Positions 51,096 through 60,024 of a DNA stretch of 64,000 nucleotides are shown piece after piece. The stretch is from Hyphomicrobiales bacterium. GTDB taxonomy: Bacteria > Pseudomonadota > Alphaproteobacteria > Rhizobiales > Rhizobiaceae. The first letter of the stretch is position 1. Every line of letters begins with the position of its first letter. Location: assembly GCA_900471925.1 (NCBI GenBank), contig UCGV01000031.1, positions 27,559 through 91,558 of the forward strand, read 5' to 3'. Made by a program: the position numbers and the translations under genes. The notes below the pieces were generated by a model, which worked only from the letters and a program-made list of their open reading frames with translations, was not told the origin of the DNA and searched no databases.

Positions 51096-52016
51096 ATGTT
51101 GAAATATGCCGCAGGGCGGCTCCTCCAGGCAGTTATCGCAATCTTCGGAGTGCTGACGATTGTGTTCATCGTCATGCATCTCTCCGGCGATCCGACCCTG
51201 CTGCTGGTGCCGCAAGGCGCCTCGACGGAAATGATCAACGAGCTGCGTCATCAGCTCGGTTTCGATCAGCCGCTCTGGGTGCAATATCTGCAATATCTTG
51301 AAGGCCTCGCCCATCTCGATTTCGGTATGTCCGTTGTCCAGCGCGTCCCGGCGATCGATATCGTTGCTTCACGGCTGCCCTATACGGTCATGCTGGCGGC
51401 CGGCGCGCTCATCGTCGCCATCGGTATCGGCATTCCGGCGGGTATCCTGATGGCGACGCGTCGCGGCGGGTTCCTGGAGAAGGTGCTGACGGCAATCGTC
51501 ATCACCGGCCAGAGCGTGCCGACCTTTCTCTCCGGCATCCTGCTGATCTTCTTTTTTGCCGTCACGCTTCGCTGGCTGCCGGCCTCTGGCGTGGGCGGTT
51601 TTTCAGCACTGATCATGCCGTCGGTTGCGCTTGGTGCAATATCGATGTAGACCTTCGCCCGCATGGCGCGCATCTCGGTGCTTGACGAACTCGGCAAGGA
51701 TTATGTTCGGGCAGGGCGCGCTCGCGGGTTTTCGCTGGGTGCCGTCGTCATCAGGCATGTGCTGCGCAATGCGTCCATTCCGGTGATCACGATCGCCGCA
51801 CTTGAAATCGGCAATCTGCTTGCCGGTGCCGTCATCATCGAGACAGTCTTTGCATGGCCGGGTATCGGTCAGCTTGCCATCCAGTCCATCCAGTCGCGGG
51901 ATTTCCTCGTGGTGCAGGTGATCGTACTGCTGATTTCCTTCGTCTATGTGCTGACCAGCGTGCTTGCCGATTTTGTCTATGCGTTGGTTGATCCGCGCAT
52001 TCGTCTGGCGCGTTGA
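51096..52016 (+). pseudogene. DppB-type permease split by in-frame amber codon
   Basis: Reading through, 306 codons encode a normal DppB permease: LLQAVIAIFGVLTIVFIVMH, HQLGFDQPLWVQYLQYL, then the EAA loop DELGKDYVRAGRARGFSLGA and the ending YALVDPRIRLAR. A TAG at 51648-51650 interrupts the conserved GAISM-x-TFARMARISVL segment; the frame is otherwise intact before and after, and ATG 51663 could restart translation. There is no frameshift, so this is a single point mutation or a sequencing error. If real, the transporter is inactive unless the codon is suppressed or two half-proteins assemble. Confidence 0.85.
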
Positions 52017-52026
52017 GGAGAAAGCC

Positions 52027-52890
52027 GTGAGCACAGCCATTCTTTCCCTTCGCCAGCGTCTGCGCCGTATCCCGCTCTCGATCATCATCGTCGCGATCGT
52101 GCTTGCGATCATTCTGGTGCTGGCGGTCCTCGCGCCCTGGATCGCGCCGGCCGATCCTGCGCGCCAGAACCTGCTAGCCCGCCTCAAGCCGCCGGGCTTC
52201 GAGGCGAGGGGCGTGATCTACTGGCTCGGCACGGATGATCTCGGCCGTGATTTGCTTTCGCGCATTCTTTATGGCGCCGGCGTGTCGCTCAGCGTCGCCA
52301 TCCTCTCCGTCGTGGTATCGACGCTGGTTGGCGTCACCCTCGGCATGATCGCCGGCTGGTTCAGAGGCATGGCGGAAATCCTTATCATGCGCCTCGTCGA
52401 CATCATGATGTCGATACCGGCCATCCTTCTGGCGGTGCTGACTGTCGCCGTTCTCGGACCAGGCTTTATCAAGCTGGTACTCGTGCTGGGTCTGACACGC
52501 TGGCCGCGCTACACCCGTGTCGCCTATGCCCAGACGCTGCAGGTGTCGAACCTGCCGTTCATCAAGGCATCGGAACTGGCGGGTGCCGGTGCTGCGCGTA
52601 TCCTTTTCCGTCATGTCCTTCCGAATATTGCCGGGCCGCTGCTGATCGTTGCCACGGCCGAATTCGGACTGATGATCCTCATGGAAGCCGGTCTTTCCTT
52701 CCTCGGGCTCGGTATCCAGCCGCCGGCGCCGAGCTGGGGCTCGATCATGAGCGTCGGTCGCCAATATGTCGAACGCGCCTGGTGGATTGTCGCCTTTCCT
52801 GGCGCCGGGCTCTTCCTTCTCGTCTTCTCCGTCAATGTTCTGGGCGACTGGTTGCGTGACCAGCTCGATCCCCGCTCCCGTTCGCGCTGA
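52027..52890 (+). CDS. ABC transporter permease, DppC type (second)
   Basis: 287 residues from GTG 52027 with GAGGAGAAAGCC upstream; an ATG at 51964 lies inside the previous gene. Motifs: first helix IIIVAIVLAIILVLAVLAPW, WLGTDDLGRDLLSRILYGAG (DppC signature), coupling loop FIKASELAGAGAARILFRHV, and EAGLSFLGLGIQPPAPSWG. Partner of the amber-interrupted permease; 10 bp downstream of it. Confidence 0.95.
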   Translation: MSTAILSLRQRLRRIPLSIIIVAIVLAIILVLAVLAPWIAPADPARQNLLARLKPPGFEARGVIYWLGTDDLGRDLLSRILYGAGVSLSVAILSVVVSTLVGVTLGMIAGWFRGMAEILIMRLVDIMMSIPAILLAVLTVAVLGPGFIKLVLVLGLTRWPRYTRVAYAQTLQVSNLPFIKASELAGAGAARILFRHVLPNIAGPLLIVATAEFGLMILMEAGLSFLGLGIQPPAPSWGSIMSVGRQYVERAWWIVAFPGAGLFLLVFSVNVLGDWLRDQLDPRSRSR

Positions 52891-52898
52891 GGTCTAAC

Positions 52899-53681
52899 AT
52901 GGAATTCGAAAACAAGACTGTCGTGATCACGGGCGCCGCCGGCATTTTCGGCCGCTGGATTGCAGCCTATTTCGCCCGCGAGGGTGCTCATCTCTGCCTT
53001 TCCGACAAGCGCGAGGATGCGCTTGAACAGGCGGTGGAAGAGCTTGGCCTCGACCGTTCGAAAGTTCTGCTGCATGCCACGGAGCTGACGAGCGAGGCTT
53101 CGATGCTCGATCTTGTCGATCTCGTGCGGCGGAAATGGAAAGCGCCCGACGTGCTGATCAACAATGCCGGCATCTATACGCGCTACAATCTGATGACGAT
53201 GGAGTTCTCCGACTGGGATCTCGTTTTCGACGTCAACCTCAAGGCGCCATTCGTGCTGACCCGTGAAATGGCCCGGCTGATGATTGCCGAAGGGCGCAAG
53301 GGGTCGATCATCAACATTTCGTCCGGCGCTGCGCGTGGCATGAACCGGGAGTCCGTGCCCTATTGCACATCCAAGACTTCGATCGAGCGGCTTTCCAAGG
53401 GCTTTGCGCTCGAACTCGCCGAAAGCGGCATTCGCGTCAATGTCGTCGAGCCGGGATTTGCAGCGGGCAGCGAGGTCAGCCTGCTTACCGAGGAATATAT
53501 CGACAGCATGCTGAAGCGCATTCCGCTCGGTCGCCAGAGCGGTCCCGAAGATGCGCCGGCGGCGATCGCCTATCTCTGTTCGGAGAAGGCAAATTTCATC
53601 ACCGGCGCGGTGCTGAGCGTTGATGGCGGCAATTCCATCGGAACATTCCAGCGCAGCCAGCCGGCGGCCGGCGGCCGCTGA
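52899..53681 (+). CDS. SDR-family oxidoreductase in ABC operon
   Basis: 260 residues. VVITGAAGIFGRWIAAYFAR (cofactor motif), VLINNAGIYTRYNLM (NNAG), IINISSGAARG (Ser), YCTSKTSIERL (YxxxK). C-terminal NFITGAVLSVDGGNSIG. It sits between permease and ATPase genes, spacing 8 and 10 bp, an unusual insertion in a Dpp-type operon, so its substrate is probably the imported compound or its hydrolysis product (an alcohol). Confidence 0.92.
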   Translation: MEFENKTVVITGAAGIFGRWIAAYFAREGAHLCLSDKREDALEQAVEELGLDRSKVLLHATELTSEASMLDLVDLVRRKWKAPDVLINNAGIYTRYNLMTMEFSDWDLVFDVNLKAPFVLTREMARLMIAEGRKGSIINISSGAARGMNRESVPYCTSKTSIERLSKGFALELAESGIRVNVVEPGFAAGSEVSLLTEEYIDSMLKRIPLGRQSGPEDAPAAIAYLCSEKANFITGAVLSVDGGNSIGTFQRSQPAAGGR

Positions 53682-53691
53682 GGGGATGGAT

Positions 53692-54687
53692 ATGGGCATC
53701 GAAGCCAGGCCGCTCCTGACCGTGGAAAATCTCACCATCGATATCGCCGGTGCGAAGGTGGTGGATGGCGTCTCTTTCACTGTCGGCTCGGGCAAAGTAA
53801 TGGCGCTGGTCGGCGAATCCGGCTGTGGCAAGTCGCTGACCTCCTATGCCATGCTCGGTTTGCTGCCGCCGGCAGCGCGCCGGGTGGACGGGAAGATCCT
53901 GTTGGGGGATGTCGATCTTGCCAGCCTGTCCGAACGGCAGCTGCGCAAGGCGCGCGGCAAGGATATTTCCATCATCTTCCAAGAGCCGAGTGCTTCGCTC
54001 GATCCATTGACGACAGTTGGGTCACAAATCTCCGCCGCCTTCCGAGCGCATCAGTACGTATCGAAATCCGAGGCGCTGGCGAAGGCGCGCGAGATGCTGG
54101 TCGATGTCGGTATCCCTGATCCTGACCGGCGACTGCATCAGTATCCCTTCGAGCTTTCCGGCGGCATGTGTCAGCGCATCATGATCGCAATTGCGCTCAT
54201 CTGCGGACCGCGCGTGCTGGTGGCCGACGAACCGACGACGGCACTCGACGTTACCATTCAGGCGCAGATCCTCGATGTAATGAAGAAGCTTGTCGCGGAA
54301 CACGGCACGTCGATCGTGCTCATCACCCATGACATGGGCGTCGTTGCCGATATCGCGGATCAGGTGGCGGTCATGTACGCGGGCCGTATCGCTGAAATCG
54401 CGCCGGTGCACGCCCTCTTCAGCGAACCGGCGCATCCCTATACCGCGTTGCTTCTTGCCAGCGTTCCCAAACTCGATGTCGTGCCAAAGGCGGACCTGGC
54501 GACCATCGAGGGCTCGGTGCCGACGCCGAGCGAATTCGGCGTCGGCTGTCGTTTCGTCAGTCGCTGTCCGCTTGCCACCGATAAATGCCGGACCGAGCAG
54601 CCACCGCTCTTCGAGCACGAGGAAGGGCATTTTTCCGCCTGCTGGCATAGAGACAGAATGGCAGAGATGCGTGAGGTGACAGCATGA
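53692..54687 (+). CDS. ABC transporter ATPase, DppD type
   Basis: 331 residues from ATG 53692 with GAGGGGATGGAT before it. Walker A GESGCGKS (~42), signature ELSGGMCQRIMIAIAL (~148; Met-Cys in place of Gln-Arg after SGG), Walker B VLVADEPTTALD. The C-terminal oligopeptide-transporter tail has CRFVSRCPLATDKC with four Cys typical of the Fe-S-like OppD extension. Couples to the DppF-type ATPase by ATGA overlap. Confidence 0.95.
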   Translation: MGIEARPLLTVENLTIDIAGAKVVDGVSFTVGSGKVMALVGESGCGKSLTSYAMLGLLPPAARRVDGKILLGDVDLASLSERQLRKARGKDISIIFQEPSASLDPLTTVGSQISAAFRAHQYVSKSEALAKAREMLVDVGIPDPDRRLHQYPFELSGGMCQRIMIAIALICGPRVLVADEPTTALDVTIQAQILDVMKKLVAEHGTSIVLITHDMGVVADIADQVAVMYAGRIAEIAPVHALFSEPAHPYTALLLASVPKLDVVPKADLATIEGSVPTPSEFGVGCRFVSRCPLATDKCRTEQPPLFEHEEGHFSACWHRDRMAEMREVTA

Positions 54688-55661
54688 GCGGCACGGACAA
54701 TGTTCTCGAAATCCGTGATGTCGCCGTGCACTTTGCCGGCCGCGGCGGGCTGCTTGGCGGTCAAGGCGCGACGGTAAAGGCCGTCAACGGTGTCAATCTC
54801 GATATCGCAAAGGGCGAGACGGTTGCCCTCGTCGGGGAGTCTGGCTGCGGCAAGTCCACGCTGTCGAACACCATCGTCGGTCTGCAGCACCCGGTCGCCG
54901 GCAGCGTCAGGATTGGCGGGTCGGAAGTCGTCGGCGCAAGCCGCCGGGAACTGAACGATATCCGCCGCAAGGTGCAGATGATCTTCCAGGATCCGGCCCT
55001 GTCACTCGATCCCCGTTCGACCATCGGTGCGACGATCGGCGAACCAATGGTCGTTCGTGGCATCGCCCGCGGCAAGCAGCTGAAGGAGCGTGTCGCCACG
55101 CTTCTCACTCAGGTCGGTCTCAGGCCGGAACATGCCGATCGCTACCCGCACCAGTTCTCCGGGGGGCAGAGGCAGCGTGTCGTCATCGCGAGGGCACTGG
55201 CGCTGGAACCGGATCTCGTCATCTGCGATGAGCCGGTCTCGGCGCTTGATGTCTCTGTGCGCGCCCAGATCCTCAATCTGTTGGTCGCCATGCAGAAGCG
55301 CACCGGCGTTTCCTACCTGTTCGTGTCGCACGATCTTGCCGTGGTGCGCCATATCTGCGACCGCGTGGTCGTCATGTACCTCGGCCGTTTCGTCGAGATG
55401 GCGGATCGCGACACCTTCTTTGCTGCTCCGAAGCACCCGTATACGCAGGCCCTGATGTCCGCCGTGCCTGAGGCCGACCCGGTTGTTCAGCGGGCCAAGC
55501 AGCGTTTCGTGCTCGGCGGTGAGTTGCCGAGCCCGGCCAATATTCCCTCCGGCTGCGCCTTCCATACGCGTTGTCCGCTTGCGACCGAGGTCTGCTCCCG
55601 GGAGCGGCCGGAACTGACACCGCGACCGGACGGAGCCCTGGTCGCCTGCCATCACGCCTGA
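54684..55661 (+). CDS. ABC transporter ATPase, DppF type
   Basis: 325 residues. Walker A GESGCGKST (~50), signature FSGGQRQRVVIARAL (~155), Walker B LVICDEPVSALDVS. C-terminal CAFHTRCPLATEVCSRERP Cys motif. Its start overlaps the DppD-type stop. Together with 53692 it energises the second peptide-type importer. Unlike the first transporter, the two ATPases are separate genes here. Confidence 0.95.
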   Translation: MSGTDNVLEIRDVAVHFAGRGGLLGGQGATVKAVNGVNLDIAKGETVALVGESGCGKSTLSNTIVGLQHPVAGSVRIGGSEVVGASRRELNDIRRKVQMIFQDPALSLDPRSTIGATIGEPMVVRGIARGKQLKERVATLLTQVGLRPEHADRYPHQFSGGQRQRVVIARALALEPDLVICDEPVSALDVSVRAQILNLLVAMQKRTGVSYLFVSHDLAVVRHICDRVVVMYLGRFVEMADRDTFFAAPKHPYTQALMSAVPEADPVVQRAKQRFVLGGELPSPANIPSGCAFHTRCPLATEVCSRERPELTPRPDGALVACHHA

Positions 55662-55672
55662 CGGGAGCGGAC

Positions 55673-58036
55673 ATGACCGAGACCATCGCCAATGAAACTT
55701 TGTCTCTGCACGGGCTCAAAAACCCGGCGGAAATTCGTGTCGACCGCTGGGGTATCCCCCATATCAGGGCGGAGAATGAGGCGGATCTCTTCTTCACTCA
55801 GGGTTTCAACGCCGCACGCGACCGACTCTGGCAGCTGGATCTTTGGCGCAAGCGCGGCCTTGGTCTCCTCTCTGCCGATTTCGGCCCGGGCTATCTTGCC
55901 CAGGATCATGCCGCCCGACACTTCCTCTATCGCGGCGACATGGAGGCCGAATGGATCTCTTATGCGCCGGATGCGCAGGCGATCTGTACGGCATTTGCCG
56001 CGGGGATCAACGCTTACATCGCCCTTTGCGAAACCGAGCCGGTAAGGCTGCCGCCGGAATTTGTGTTTTTCGGTACCAGACCTGCGCTCTGGCAGCCTGA
56101 AGATGTCGTACGGGTTCGCACGCACGCGCTCACCCGCAACGGCGCATCCGAGATCCTGCGCGCCAACATCCTGACGCTGGCCGATGCAGAGACAGATCTC
56201 TTGCGCACAAGGATTGAACCTCCTGTCGAATTGAAGGTCGCCGAGGGTGTGACACTGGCCGATATCCCACTTGCGGCGCTGAGATTGTTCAAGCTTGCGA
56301 CCGCACCGGTTACCTTCGAACGTGAGCGGCTGGCCGCCACGCTGGATGATGTCTGGACATGGACAGAAGTCACCGACCTCGGCGATATCATCAGGGCCAC
56401 CAGCGAGGAGGGGTCCAACAACTGGGTCGTGCACGGTTCGCGTACACAGACCGGCCGACCGATCCTGGCAAGCGATCCGCACCGTGCCCATGCCGTTCCT
56501 TCGTTGCGCTATCTTGTCCACCTGCAGGCGCCCGGCTTCAACGCCATCGGCACCGGCGAACCGACAGCCCCAGGCATTTCGCTCGGCCATAATGGGACGA
56601 CGGCTTTCGGTCTGACTATTTTCGGCGCCGATCAGGAAGACGTCTATGTCTACGAGACTAGGGAAGGCGACCCGAATTTCTATCGTCATCGTGACGGCTG
56701 GGTGGCTATCGAGCGGGGGGAGGAGACTTTCGCGGTCAAGGGGTGTCCTGAGCAGACACTGACGATCGCTTTTACCCGGCATGGTCCAGTACTTTATGAG
56801 GAGCCGGAGAAGCGGCTTGCCATCGCCTTGCGGTCGGTCTGGCTGTCGCCGGGCTCGGCAGCCTATCTTGGCAGCCTTTCAGCCATGCGCTCCTCCTCAG
56901 TTTCTGCCTTTGGCTCTGCGCTTCGCAACTGGGGCACGCCCTCGGTCAATCATGTCTGCGCCGATATCGACGGCGACATAGGATGGTTTACGGCGGGCTT
57001 CACGCCGGTGCGCAAGAATTGGCATGGACTTCTGCCGGTACCGGGTGATGGCAGCCATGAATGGGACGGTTTCTTGCCGGTTGAGGAGCTGCCGCATATT
57101 ATCAATCCCAGGGACGGTTTCTTCGCGACAGCCAATGAAATGAACCTGCCGGCGGACCGTGGCCCGGACGCGCCGAGCATTGGTCACGAATGGGCGGAAG
57201 TCAGTCGTGCGGAGCGCATCAAGTCGGTGCTTGCCGCCGATAACGCCCATACGACAGCAGCATCGATGGCACTGCAGACCGACACCTATTCACGCCCGGC
57301 CGCCCGGATCTGTGCTGTCCTGTCTGACGTAGTAAAACGCTCGGCACTGACGCAGGGGCAAGAGGAAGCATGGACGCTGCTGAGGGAATGGGACTTTCGA
57401 CTGAAGGCCGAAAGTGCGCCGGGAGCCCTCTTCGAGGTCTGGTGGATGAAGCATCTCCGTCCCGCAATATTTTCGTGCTTTGCCCCCGATCCTGCCGTCC
57501 GTGCGTTGCTTGCACCGGGAGATGTCGACACGCTTCTTGCGATCATCGAAGCGCCTTGCTTCAAGAAGGATCCAGGTCCGACGGCAGCGCGCGACAGTAT
57601 GCTGCTTCATACGCTGGCTGCAGCTTTTGAAGATTGCACGCGCCGGCTTGGGGCGGATATGACGCACTGGGCGTGGGGTAAGCTGCACCAGGCACTATTC
57701 GAACATGCGGCAAGTCGCGTGAAGCCTGAGTCCGGCAGCGAATGGAATGTCGGTCCCCTGCCGATGGGCGGAAGCCGATCGACTCCGGCGCATGCCGGAT
57801 ATCGTCTGAGCGATTTTCGCGTTACCGCGGGCGCGTCTGTGCGCCTGGTCATGGATGTCGGCGACTGGGACAAATCCTTCTGCATCAATACCCCCGGCCA
57901 ATCAGGCGATCCGCGGTCACCGCACTATGCGGATCTGGCGCAGGATTGGTCGAAGGGAGCCTACGTGCCGTTGCTTTACAGCGACGAAAAGGTCGTGTCC
58001 GAGACCGAACGCCGCATTCTGCTCTTGCCTGCCTGA
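55673..58036 (+). CDS. Penicillin-acylase-family (S45) amide hydrolase
   Basis: 787 residues from ATG 55673 with GGGAGCGG upstream. N-terminal alpha-chain: EIRVDRWGIPHIRAENEADL, FTQGFNAARDRLWQLDLWRK. The autocatalytic cleavage site precedes the new N-terminal Ser in EEGSNNWVVHGSRTQTG (Ser ~248), followed by ILASDPHRAHAVPS. There is no signal peptide, unlike periplasmic penicillin G acylase and most AHL acylases. The family hydrolyses N-acyl bonds of penicillins, acyl-homoserine lactones and other amides. With an importer and an M20 peptidase next to it, it probably deacylates the imported compound inside the cell. Confidence 0.93.
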   Translation: MTETIANETLSLHGLKNPAEIRVDRWGIPHIRAENEADLFFTQGFNAARDRLWQLDLWRKRGLGLLSADFGPGYLAQDHAARHFLYRGDMEAEWISYAPDAQAICTAFAAGINAYIALCETEPVRLPPEFVFFGTRPALWQPEDVVRVRTHALTRNGASEILRANILTLADAETDLLRTRIEPPVELKVAEGVTLADIPLAALRLFKLATAPVTFERERLAATLDDVWTWTEVTDLGDIIRATSEEGSNNWVVHGSRTQTGRPILASDPHRAHAVPSLRYLVHLQAPGFNAIGTGEPTAPGISLGHNGTTAFGLTIFGADQEDVYVYETREGDPNFYRHRDGWVAIERGEETFAVKGCPEQTLTIAFTRHGPVLYEEPEKRLAIALRSVWLSPGSAAYLGSLSAMRSSSVSAFGSALRNWGTPSVNHVCADIDGDIGWFTAGFTPVRKNWHGLLPVPGDGSHEWDGFLPVEELPHIINPRDGFFATANEMNLPADRGPDAPSIGHEWAEVSRAERIKSVLAADNAHTTAASMALQTDTYSRPAARICAVLSDVVKRSALTQGQEEAWTLLREWDFRLKAESAPGALFEVWWMKHLRPAIFSCFAPDPAVRALLAPGDVDTLLAIIEAPCFKKDPGPTAARDSMLLHTLAAAFEDCTRRLGADMTHWAWGKLHQALFEHAASRVKPESGSEWNVGPLPMGGSRSTPAHAGYRLSDFRVTAGASVRLVMDVGDWDKSFCINTPGQSGDPRSPHYADLAQDWSKGAYVPLLYSDEKVVSETERRILLLPA

Positions 58037-58055
58037 ACCCGTTGAAAGATTTCCG

Positions 58056-59207
58056 ATGCCCCGCACCATTTCCGCCTCCGATATCGATGAATCCGTACTT
58101 CTTTTCGAGCTGAAACAATGGGTGGAAATCGAGACGCCGACCCGGGATGCGGCGGCCGTGAACCGGCTTGCGGACCGCGTGGAAGCGAGCGCCAAAGGCG
58201 CCGGTCTGGTTACGGAGCGCACGGCCGGTACGCTGGGTTTCGGCGATATCCTGGCGGTTCGGTCGCCGCGTCCAACCGGCAGCAACGAAAAGGGTGTCCT
58301 CATTCTGGCGCATCTCGATACTGTCCATGCGACAGGAACGATCGGGCAGGATTTGCGCCTGCGCCCGGAAGGCGACCGGCTCTATGGTCCTGGCATCTAT
58401 GATATGAAATCCGGGGCGCTGATGGCGCTGGAGGCCATGAAGATCGCCGTGGGCATCGGAGGTCATCTTCCGATCGACCTGCTTTTCATGCCCGATGAGG
58501 AAATGGGCAGCGCGAGTTCGCGCGATCTCATCGAAGCCTACGCTCGCAACGCTGCTTACGCACTGGTGGTCGAGCCTGCACGTGACGGCGGCAAGATCGT
58601 TATCGCTCGCAAGGGTGTCGCAATGTACGACATCCTGGTTCGTGGTCGCGCGTCCCATGCCGGCAGCAAGCCTCAGGATGGGCGCAGCGCCATCCGAGCA
58701 GCCGCCCGTCTCGTCCTTGAGCTTGAAGCCATGAATGATCCGGAGCGAGGCATCACGGTGACTGTCGGCACGATCCATGGCGGGACCGGGCGCAACACCG
58801 TACCGGCTGAATGTCGCCTCCAGGTCGATCTGCGCCTTCCCGATGTCGAAACAGCGAATGAATTTCAGAGGAAAGTGGAAAGCCTCGCCCCGGTCGATCC
58901 CGACATCGGCATAGAAATCAAGGGCGGCCTCAGTCGTCCGCCTTTCGCACAGTCGGAAGAGGGCAGGCGGCTTTTTGAGCACACCGCGCGTCTCGCAGCC
59001 AATCTCGGTATTACATTGGAAGGTGTCAGCACCGGCGGCGGTTCCGACGGAAATTTCACGGCAGCCCTTGGCGTACCGACCCTTGATGGCCTTGGCGCCG
59101 ATGGTGCCGGTGCCCATACATTCAACGAATATATCTTCGTCAGTAGCCTTGCGCCGCGCACCGCACTTTTGGCCAACCTGATGCTCACCCTGAACGGCGA
59201 TCTGTGA
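58056..59207 (+). CDS. M20-family metallopeptidase (CPG2-like)
   Basis: 383 residues from ATG 58056. Dinuclear zinc site: LILAHLDTVHATGTIGQDL (His, then Asp), DRLYGPGIYDMKSGALMALE (Asp-Met-Lys-Ser-Gly), LLFMPDEEMGSASSRDLIE (catalytic Glu, Glu), VVEPARDGGKIVIARKGVA, and HTFNEYIFVSSLAPR near the end (His). A dimerisation domain with ASHAGSKPQDGRSAI lies between. Matches the glutamate carboxypeptidase/CPG2 group hydrolysing acyl-amino acids or peptides. It would act on the amide or amino acid released upstream in the pathway. Confidence 0.92.
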   Translation: MPRTISASDIDESVLLFELKQWVEIETPTRDAAAVNRLADRVEASAKGAGLVTERTAGTLGFGDILAVRSPRPTGSNEKGVLILAHLDTVHATGTIGQDLRLRPEGDRLYGPGIYDMKSGALMALEAMKIAVGIGGHLPIDLLFMPDEEMGSASSRDLIEAYARNAAYALVVEPARDGGKIVIARKGVAMYDILVRGRASHAGSKPQDGRSAIRAAARLVLELEAMNDPERGITVTVGTIHGGTGRNTVPAECRLQVDLRLPDVETANEFQRKVESLAPVDPDIGIEIKGGLSRPPFAQSEEGRRLFEHTARLAANLGITLEGVSTGGGSDGNFTAALGVPTLDGLGADGAGAHTFNEYIFVSSLAPRTALLANLMLTLNGDL

Positions 59208-59250
59208 TGTCTGGCAACGGTCTCAGGCTCTTTCTCAGGTTCGCCGCATC

Positions 59251-60018
59251 ATGACCCTTTCGGACATTATCGGTTTCGTGCTGATGGCCGGCATCGCAGC
59301 CTATGTGCAGACCTTGACGGGCTTTGCCTTTGGTTTGTTGCTGATGGGAGCGGTTGGCCTGACGGCTGTCATGCCGCTTCGCGATGCAGCGGTAGTGACA
59401 GGCGTTTTGACGCTCGTCAACGCCGCCATCATGATGATGAAGGGCTGGCGCGATGTACTGAAGGCCGAATTTGTTCTGGTGCTATGCGCTAGCCTGCCGA
59501 CGCTGGTCGGCGGCTATTTTCTGCTCGATCATCTCGCGACCAACGGACTCATCTATCTACGCATTCTCCTCGGCATCGTCATCATCATCTCGGCCCTGCA
59601 ACTGGTCATGCCGCCAAAGAAGGAGGAGGAAGAAGCGACCAAAGCTTCATTCATCTTCTTCGGCGCTTTTTCGGGGATCATGAGCGGCCTGTTTTCGACC
59701 AGTGGGCCGCCGCTTGTCTATCATTTCTACCGTCAACCCCTGCCGATCGCGGCGATCCGCGAGACCCTCGTGGCCATATTCAGCGTCAACGCACTCATTC
59801 GCCTGGTGGTCGTCATCGCCGACGGTACATTTCCGAAGCCGGTCTATTGGCCTGCTTTTTTTGCGATCGTTACGGTCTCCTTGGGTACACATCTGGCGCG
59901 GCGCGCACCCTTGCCTCTGTCTCCCAAAGCGTTGAGACTGATCGTCTTCCTGTTGCTTTGTGCCTCAGGCGCCTCGCTGGCGCTGCCGGCTATTCCGAAA
60001 GCCCTTGCGTGGAGTTGA
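59251..60018 (+). CDS. TauE/SafE-family membrane transporter
   Basis: 255 residues, about eight membrane helices in two repeats: IIGFVLMAGIAAYVQTLTGF with FGLLLMGAVGLTAVMPLRDA, and the second FFGAFSGIMSGLFSTSGPPL. The GF-A-FG and SGPP motifs are family hallmarks. TauE/SafE proteins export sulfite, sulfonates or organic acids. Here it may expel a carboxylate or sulfur by-product of the pathway. It lies 43 bp after the peptidase gene. Confidence 0.9.
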   Translation: MTLSDIIGFVLMAGIAAYVQTLTGFAFGLLLMGAVGLTAVMPLRDAAVVTGVLTLVNAAIMMMKGWRDVLKAEFVLVLCASLPTLVGGYFLLDHLATNGLIYLRILLGIVIIISALQLVMPPKKEEEEATKASFIFFGAFSGIMSGLFSTSGPPLVYHFYRQPLPIAAIRETLVAIFSVNALIRLVVVIADGTFPKPVYWPAFFAIVTVSLGTHLARRAPLPLSPKALRLIVFLLLCASGASLALPAIPKALAWS

Positions 60019-60024
60019 TTGCCA

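Noticed and set aside
57885..59117. 410-codon minus-strand frame
   Set aside because: Antisense to acylase and M20 peptidase genes, both of which show full catalytic motifs on the plus strand.
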